64,000 nt of DNA. It comes from Owenia fusiformis (lineage: Eukaryota > Annelida > Polychaeta > Sabellida > Oweniidae). The stretch lies in contig CAIIXF020000009.1 in assembly GCA_903813345.2 (NCBI GenBank), forward strand, positions 1,366,001 to 1,430,000, read 5' to 3'. Shown piece by piece: positions 46,501-55,500 of the stretch. The notes under the pieces are model-generated. The model was not told the origin of the DNA, did no database searches, and saw only the letters and a list, made by a program, of their open reading frames with translations. The first letter of the stretch is position 1, and each line of letters begins with the position of its first letter. Both the position numbers and the translations under genes were made by a program.

Positions 46501-49500
46501 CCCACATATAAAATTCTGGGGGTTCATTTTGGTATTTTTTGTTTGGGTTACCCTTTTTCTTGCTCACCCTCTAATTTTCTAGGTGAAATATATTTTTATT
46601 ATTTCAAAGAAACGTACTGCCACAACCTGATCAATATGCAACCATGTTTAAATTTGACCAAACTTTGGCATATTATTTTTATACTCTTGATTTACACAAT
46701 CGAGTTACCTTGTAGAGGCTTAGCTGCTATTCTCATTTGCCATGATGCTTGATCACAAAATGTAACGGAGGAAGCCAAAAATATTCCAATGACTCCAAAA
46801 ATGACAGCGCCTGTTGACCTAAATGTTAATAAGCTTCTTTGTTCATTTCCATCTGGTCCTAGCACACAGGTCAGTTGACCATGTAGTCTTTCCAATGACC
46901 CAATAGAATCTTCAGGATGCAGATAGAAGACAGTTGATGTAATCACGAGAAGCATGATGTAGATCAAAGCTGTGTTAAAATACGAAACATAAAATGTCGC
47001 GCCAAGCCCTCCCACAAGAGAGAAGGAACCGAATATGAAGGCAATTAGCAAAATCGCTAGCTCTGTAGACATTGACTGAGCTGTTGAAGTGAACGTAGCA
47101 GTTCCAGCCAGAATCAAACATGTGAGGATTACCATGTTTGTAACCAAGGCAAAGAATGTCGATACTATATGTGCGCTGCTCCCAAACCTAGCATAAATCA
47201 CCTGCCAAAAGATTGAATTTCTTACAATTATTAATTGGTAACTTAAATATACACGACTGCAATGAGATCACAAGCCCACACTCATATAAACAGTCACGTG
47301 TATGCTAATATTAGTACTTATCAAATTACACACTATATTGGAGAAATGATCCATAGAGCAAATACGAAGTGACTTTTAACATTCCATATACAGATTGGTC
47401 ATTGTAATGATATAACAATGTATACTTTTAGATACTATAAGACACTAGTTACCTGGAGAAATGTCTTGGCACCAGGGGCGCGAGTCTTGAAGTGAACAGA
47501 TAGCAGTGGAAATAAAATTACATTAGTCACAACACCCACTGCATACCAGAATGACCCTGCCAACCCATACTGTAATAAACATGTTTCAATTTACAATTTT
47601 ACAATGAAGGACACAAAATATATTGCGCCCGAGAAAATAAATATTTCATGAAGACCCGGGAATTGAAATGTATCATTTTGAGGGATATCAAGACGTGCAG
47701 AATATCAAAAAGCTTAGTATGCTAGTTCATGTCTTAGTTTAGTTGCTATTCATGTCATAAATATTCATATATTCGACATCACCACAACACAATGCTAAAT
47801 GAAGCGAGTCAACGCACCTGACTTTATGCAGATTGTCTCACAGGTTTAACAATTATTTTGCTCTCCCAAAGAGATCATTGGAACGCATGCAGTGACATAC
47901 AATAATATCATGTATCACATGAGTATCAATACCAAATCTAGTACACAATACCTTTGTGGCAATAGTAGCACTCTGAAGCAAATCTGCTGGCCAGAATGTC
48001 TGAGAGGCGGCAGATACTGCAATCAGGGCAATTGTAACATTTCCTGTAAGATAGATACAATATATTACATTTGTATGATAGTGATATTGTGATACTACAA
48101 TCACCCTTACATTCCCTGTAAGATACATATAAGATTATTAGATTTGTATGATAGTGATATTGTGATACTGTAATCAGGGCGATTGTTACATTTCCTGTAA
48201 GATACATATACGATTATTGTATGATATTGATATTGTGATACTGTAAGCACCCTTAAATTTCCTGTAAGATACATATAATATTATTACATTTGTATGATAG
48301 TGATATTGTGATATTATAATCAGGGCGATTGTTATATTTCCTGTAAGATACATATAAGATTATTACATTTCTATGATAGTGATATTGTGATACTGCAATC
48401 ACCCTTACATTTCCTTTAAGATACATATACGATTCTTACATGTAAAGAAATAATGTCTAACACCCCATTCCCTCTCCAATACAAGATCTTAATACAAGAT
48501 ACGTTACGACGACGATACATAAAACTGGAGACTTTAAGCTTGCAATGTTTTTCACAACGAAACATTAATATTACATTAAGTCTGATACATGAAAATGGTT
48601 CCGAAGACTCTGGAATATTTTGCAATCTTAAAAGTCAAACTTTTACTTTTTAAATTTACTTGCCTCCGGCATCAAATGCTGTATCCACTCGATCTTCATC
48701 ATGGAATATGTACTTTCTAAGCAGAAAATGCCCCAAGCTCAACAGCAGGGCAAATCCACCGAATCCAACTGCAATAATTAGTGCCGATTCCCATTCTTTA
48801 AGAGTTGCAAATGATGTCTTCGGCTCACTGAGGAGAAACAACAATAATATGGTTGAATCATTTCACCATAGTACGCCTCGAATGCTTTTGATTGTAACTT
48901 TGACAAGTGATTTGAATACTTTACCCTGTTCGTTTTGTAATAAAAGTTGGCACATATAATCTAGACATGATTTACAATGTTTGACATTTTGATTTCACTG
49001 AATGTGAGTCCATTATAACAACTTGATATCTAGATTCAGACCTACCAACTTTAAATGAAAATTTTGCGGAAGATTAAAACAGGTAATGGTATTTTGCAGT
49101 AAATCATTCCAGAAATCCGGAAGTTTTTTTCTACCAAAAATGAGCAAAAATGTAGCCATTAAGTTAAGAAAAGGGGAATTATCTCGGGTGTTTTTTAAAG
49201 TAGATTTTGCGCTAATTTTTTTAGAAAAGACAGCGGTATTTGCAATAGACTTTGCAAAAACGGTCATTTTTTCCAGTAGATTTGTGACTGTAGTTTAATA
49301 TGGTTTAATCCCGACTAAGGTAGCAACATAAAATAATGAACCGTATCTTATTTTTAAAAATGTCCAGCTATTACAAAGGAGAGTGCATTATTTTTCTATT
49401 TCAAAGAATGCACACTTGGCTAGCTATTCAAAATTAGAACACAAATGTGTACAACATGTCCCCACCAATGGGTGATCATATGTACTGCAAATCCTGAATG

Positions 49501-52500
49501 AAAAGACAAGATTCCAAGAGAAAAATCAGTTCCACTATTTTTATCCTAAGAATCATTCCTGAAAATTTAAAATTGATTCCTCAAACGGTTAACCTGAAAA
49601 CGCGCAGACAAGATTTTACAGACAAGATTTTAGGACGGAAAAATCCAAAATGGCTGCCTTAACATTTACCCAGAAGGCTGAAAAACTAATTAGTTCTAGA
49701 TTTTCATATTATAAATCATTCCTTAAATTTGAAATTGATCCGTCAAACTGTTATCCTGAAAATTGGTAGACAAGCCTTCACAGACACAATAATAGGACGG
49801 AAAAGCCAGAATGGCCAACTTAAATTTACGTAGAATGACGAAAAGTAATCAGTTCTAGATTTTCATACTAAGAATCATTCCTAAAAATTCGAAATTGATC
49901 CCTCAAACAGTTAACCTGAAAATGCATAGACAAGACTCCACGGACAAGATTTTAGGACGGAAAATCCAAAATGGCTCCCTTAACATTTACCAAAAATGCC
50001 GAAAAACTAATCAAATCTAGATTTTCATACTAAAAATCATCCCTGAAAATTTGAAATTGATCCGTCAAATGGTTATCCTGAAAATGAGTAGACAAGACTT
50101 TACCGACACAATTTTAGGACGGAAAATCTAAAATGGTCACATTAAAATTTACCCAGAATGCCCAAAAATTAGCCAGTTCTATATTTTTATACTAAAAACC
50201 ACCCCTGAAAATTTGAAATTGATCCGTTAAACAGTTAACCAGAAAACGCGTAGATAAGACTTTACAGACAAGATTTTAGGACGGAAAATCCAAAATGGCT
50301 GCCTTGACATTTACTCAGAATGCCAAAAAACTAATCAGTTCTAGATTTTTATTCTAAGAATCATCCCTGAAAATTTGAAATTGATCTATTAAACAGTTCA
50401 CCTGAAAACGCGCAGACAAGACTTTACAGACAAGATTTTAGGATGGAAAAATTCAAAATGGCTGACAATAAAAAAGTGATTATGAGTTTTTGCTGATTTC
50501 TTTTTAAAAAATTATCACATATAACTACTGTTAACAATAACACAGGCCTTTACAACATAGTACATCTGAAATTATTTATAAAGCTACTAAATAGTAAAGT
50601 ATGAAAACTCAAAAACACCATTCAAAATGATACAAAGTATTATCGCGCGCCAACTTTTCTTAAGACATTCAAAATGGCTGCCATTACTGAGCTCACAGGT
50701 CCAAAACCTAATTAGATGTAGAATGAAGTGAGTTGAACAAGATGTTAAAGTTAACATTACGTCTTAAGTCTTACGATTGACTGTCACCATACCTGCCAAC
50801 CTAAGACCCAAATTTTGGGGTCGATTTTTTTAAAATTGCTGTATTTTTGCGGTATATTTTTTCAAAATGCGGTAGATTTTGCTGTATTTTTCAACATAAA
50901 TGCGGTAGTTTTTGCGGTAGATTTAAAAAACGGTAGTTTTTGCGGTAGATTAAAAAAACGGTAGTTTTTGCGGTAATTTTTTTAAAAAACTGTGGTTTTG
51001 CGGTATATTTTAAAAAAATACTGTAGTTTCAGAGGTTTGGGGTAGATTTTTGAAGAAAGTGTAATTTTGCGGTAGAAATTTAAAAAAGCGGTAGTTTTAC
51101 AGAAGATTTAGAAAAAATGCGGTCGTTTTACGGTAGATTTTTAAAAATACGGTATTTTACGGTAGTTTTTTGAAAAATCGGTAGTTTTGCGTAAGATTCT
51201 GAAAAATGCGGTAGTTTTACGGTAGGTTTTGAAAAAATGCTGTAGTTTTTTGAAAAACCGGTAGTTATGTGGAAGATTTTGAAAAAATGCTGTAGTTTTA
51301 CGGTAGATTTCGAAAAATGCGGTAGTTTTTATGGTAATTTTTTTAAAAAACGGTACTTTTGCGGAAGATTTGCAAAAGATGCGATACTTTTACGGTAGAT
51401 TTTGAAAAAATGCGGTAGTTTTTGCGGTAGTTTTTTGCGGTAGTTTTTGCGGTGGATTTCTAAAAAACTAATGAATAAAACAGTATGTTAACACTGTTAT
51501 CACACCCAACTAGTTCCCACCAGGTTTTCGAAAACGGGCTTAAACTGTGCACGAACGGATTTAACGTACTAAGAACCCACTAAGAACCGTTTGGGATCTG
51601 TTACAAACTTCATGAAACTACTCGAACGAGTAGGTCCTCCAGCACTTAGAGCATGCTCAAAATTTTCTGGTGATCGTCATGTTCTGCAATCAGCACGAGT
51701 GATAACGTACTTAAGACAACCTGGACGCACTGGGGACACACTACGAACGGAAGTGTCGTTCTTCAATCCTACTAGGGACGTATTACGACGTTGTGTAGTC
51801 AGGCGTAAATTGCAGCCGTGAGTACCCAATCTAGTCCGTTTGTAGCTCGATCATTCTGTTCTACAGACCCAACTCGACCTAATAAAAATAAATGCGTTCT
51901 GCACGGATTAGGGACACGATGTTTACTATTTAAGAACGAGTTCAACCGTATGGAAATTTGGTGGATAATTCAGTAACATATTAGGACGTATTGAGAACGA
52001 GGTACAACTAATTGTCAACTGGTTTAAACTGAATAAGGACGTAATTGAACTGCTTGATTACGTTGTGTAGACCAGACGAACGCACAATTTGACCCCATCT
52101 AAACTTTATACTAACGTACTGCAGACGGAATAAAGACGAGATGAACGTATTAAAAACTGCTTATGAACGAATTAACAAAAATAGCTATCACACCAGAACC
52201 AGTTGTCACTGCGTTCTGCAAAACGTTGCCGAATCGGTTTTAAACTGTGTGCGAACTGAATGAACGTAGCTGCAACGTTCTACGGTTTGTTTACGAACTT
52301 CATGGACTTTCCCGGACGGGGAATGTGATTTAGAATTTTGAATCGATTCAATATCCTGCCGATACCTTATATTCGGTTTGGTAAAGGAATATTACAGGGA
52401 CAGTACAGAAAGACTTCAATCTTAAGCATTTTCAAACAAAAACGGGAGATTTTACGGTAGTTTGAACAAAAATACTGTTGATTTTAGCAGAAATACGGTA

Positions 52501-55500
52501 GATTTTCAAACATTTACGGTAATTTTCAAAAATTTACGGTAGATTTTACGGCCGTTCTCATGAAAAAACGAGTTCTTAAATAAATTTACGGTAGATTTCC
52601 GAAAAAATACGGTAGATTTTTTTCGGGCGTTTTTACGGGGAAAAAATGGCATTTTTTACGGTAGTTTGTCATTTTTTACGGAAAAACGAAAAAGTTACGG
52701 TAGATTCCCGTAAAAATACGGTAGGTTGGCGGTATGGTCACACAAAGGAGTGCACTAAAGTTGAATTAATCATACCCTATTCACTATTCTAATAGTTGAT
52801 GGAATTGTTTTTATTCTCCTAAGGTACTTCCATGCCAAAGGGGACATTTGCATCATAAAATGAAGTCCAAATGTAGTTAACCCACCTACTATATGCACTT
52901 TTTGTTTACAAAAACATGTTTCCTACGCGTAAGCATATTCTACATAAGGGTTGCACCAGCCCGATATATGAGAGTGCGGAGGTTTTCAAATATATTCTGA
53001 TGCCAGTGAAGCTTATACATTTTCGCACGTTTTCGTACTATTCCTGCATACGTTTTCACTTGTTGAGCACTTGTCAACATTACCATTTATTAATTTTTGA
53101 GGGATTTAACAGGGGTCCACAAAAAATAAAAAATATTAGATTTTGATATTTGTGAAGTTTACAACAGATAATCTACTTATGAATCGGTTGTTGGGATGGT
53201 TATTAGCATGACATATTGATTTTATCTGTTTAATTGAAGATAAGATCACCTGTCTGACTATATTTTGCATTTAAAATGATTAAAATTAATTGTTCCGTTT
53301 AGTTCACTTTCTTTTAACGTCATCTTGTTTTTGTTGATCCGCCAATTGTTTTGATATGTTTAAATGATAAAACATATATTCCTACATACGTTTTCACATG
53401 TTGAGCACTTTTCAACATTACCATTTACTTATTATTGAGGGGTATGACAGAGGTCCACAAAAATACAAATATTAGATTTTGGTATTTTTGAAGTTTACAA
53501 AAGGATTATCTACTTATAAATCGGTTTTTGAGAAGGTTATTAGCATGACTTATTGATTTTATCTGTTTAATTGAAAATAAGATCGTCTGTCTGATTATAT
53601 TGTTCTATTTTGTTCACTTTCTTTTAACATCATCTTGTTTTTGTTGATCCACCAATTGTTAAATGATATGTGTAAATGATAAAACATGTATTATCACATA
53701 CATTTTCACCTGTTGAGGACTTTACCGTTTACTTATTATTGAGGGGTTTAACAGGGAGGGGTCAACAAAAATATTAGATTTTGATAGTTTTGAAGTTTAC
53801 AACAGATTATCTAGTCATTAATCGGCTTTTGGAAAGTTTACTAGTATAACAAATTGATTTTATCTCGATGTACATTAGATGTTCAAGAGACCAATAAACT
53901 TATTTATTAATTATTGAGGGGTTTAACAGGGGTTCACAAAAAAATATAAAAAATATTAGATTTTGATATTTTTGAAGTTTTTTTGGAAAGGTTATTAATA
54001 TTAGTATGCCATATTGATTTTATATGTTTAATTGAAACTAAGATCGTCTGTTTGACTATATTTTGCATTCAAAATGATAAAAAATAATGGTTCCATTTAG
54101 TTCACTTTCTTTTAACATCATCTTGTTTTTTGTTGATCTGCGTTGTTAATGATATGTTTAAATGATAAAACATATATTCCTACATACGTTTTCACCTGTT
54201 GAGGACCTGTCAACATTACCGTTTACTTATCATTGAGGGGTTTAACAGAGGTCCATAATAATGAAAAGTATTAGATATTGACACTTTTGAAGTTAACAAC
54301 GAATTTTCCACTAATGTATCGGCTTTTGGAAAGGTCATTAGCATGACATATTGATTTTATCTTTTTAATTGAAAATAATATCTTCTGTCTGACTATATTT
54401 TGCATTCAACATGATTAAAAATAATGGTTCCATTTAGTTCACTTTCTTTGCACACAATCTTGTTTTCGTTGATCTGCAAATTGTTTCTGCCTATATTCAT
54501 ACATACGTTTTCACCTGTTGAGCACTGAAACACAGAGCACTGTTTACATTTTAAAACCTTGGAAAAAGCATTTGATCACATATAATATTGCATTTAAATC
54601 ATAATCTAAGATGAGTTAGGAATTTATTCCCACTATTTATAAAAATGGATTTTAACATCAATAAAGCATGATATGATGTTGGGTGAAAGGATATATGATT
54701 TTTGCGATACGGGCTCTACAAGCATCTCGACAAGCAAATAACTTTAGTAATAGAAAAGCCTTTACCCTGATTATTTTATTTAGTAGAAAATAGACTGTCC
54801 TATGAGGCAATGCTAGAACCCAAAATTTCTCTTGAAATTAATAAATACCGTCTCGCCCAATATTTTTTTCTCGAATAGGTATTCAGCCATTATCAGCTGC
54901 TGATCATCAATATTTTTGATTAATATTGCCCGCAGAAATGACGTTATTAGAATTATTGCTCAGGTCGATATAGTAACAAATGCCACCTAAACTAGCACTA
55001 ATACCACTAAAACATGCCCCGCAAGTTGGTAATAATAGTAATTGATCCGAGAACTATCCACAAAATATTCTTTTTTTATATATTTTTGAATTAATCTTGA
55101 ATTAAATCTTCAATAAATGAAAATCTGAACCACTTTAAGATATTCAAAAAATTCAGTGTGCCATGTTTATAGTATTCACATATCAGAGATGATCAAAATC
55201 GCTCCACAATTTTTCGAGTTATAGTAAAATATGTTAAAATGGCGGCTATGTTTAAAATGGCCGCCTTCTCCCAAAAGTGTCATTAGACAGTGTGCCATTC
55301 TTATAGTATTCACATGCCAAATATGAACGAAATCACTCCACTACTTTTCGAGTTACAGCAAAAATCGTAAAATAACAAGTAAGGGCCACCATTTTTCAAG
55401 ATGGCTGCCATGTGCTTCTTTAATATCTGCATTTCTAGCTTTATTAATGTCCTATATCATTTTTTTCATTTAAAAGATATTGCTATTACAGTTTTACATA

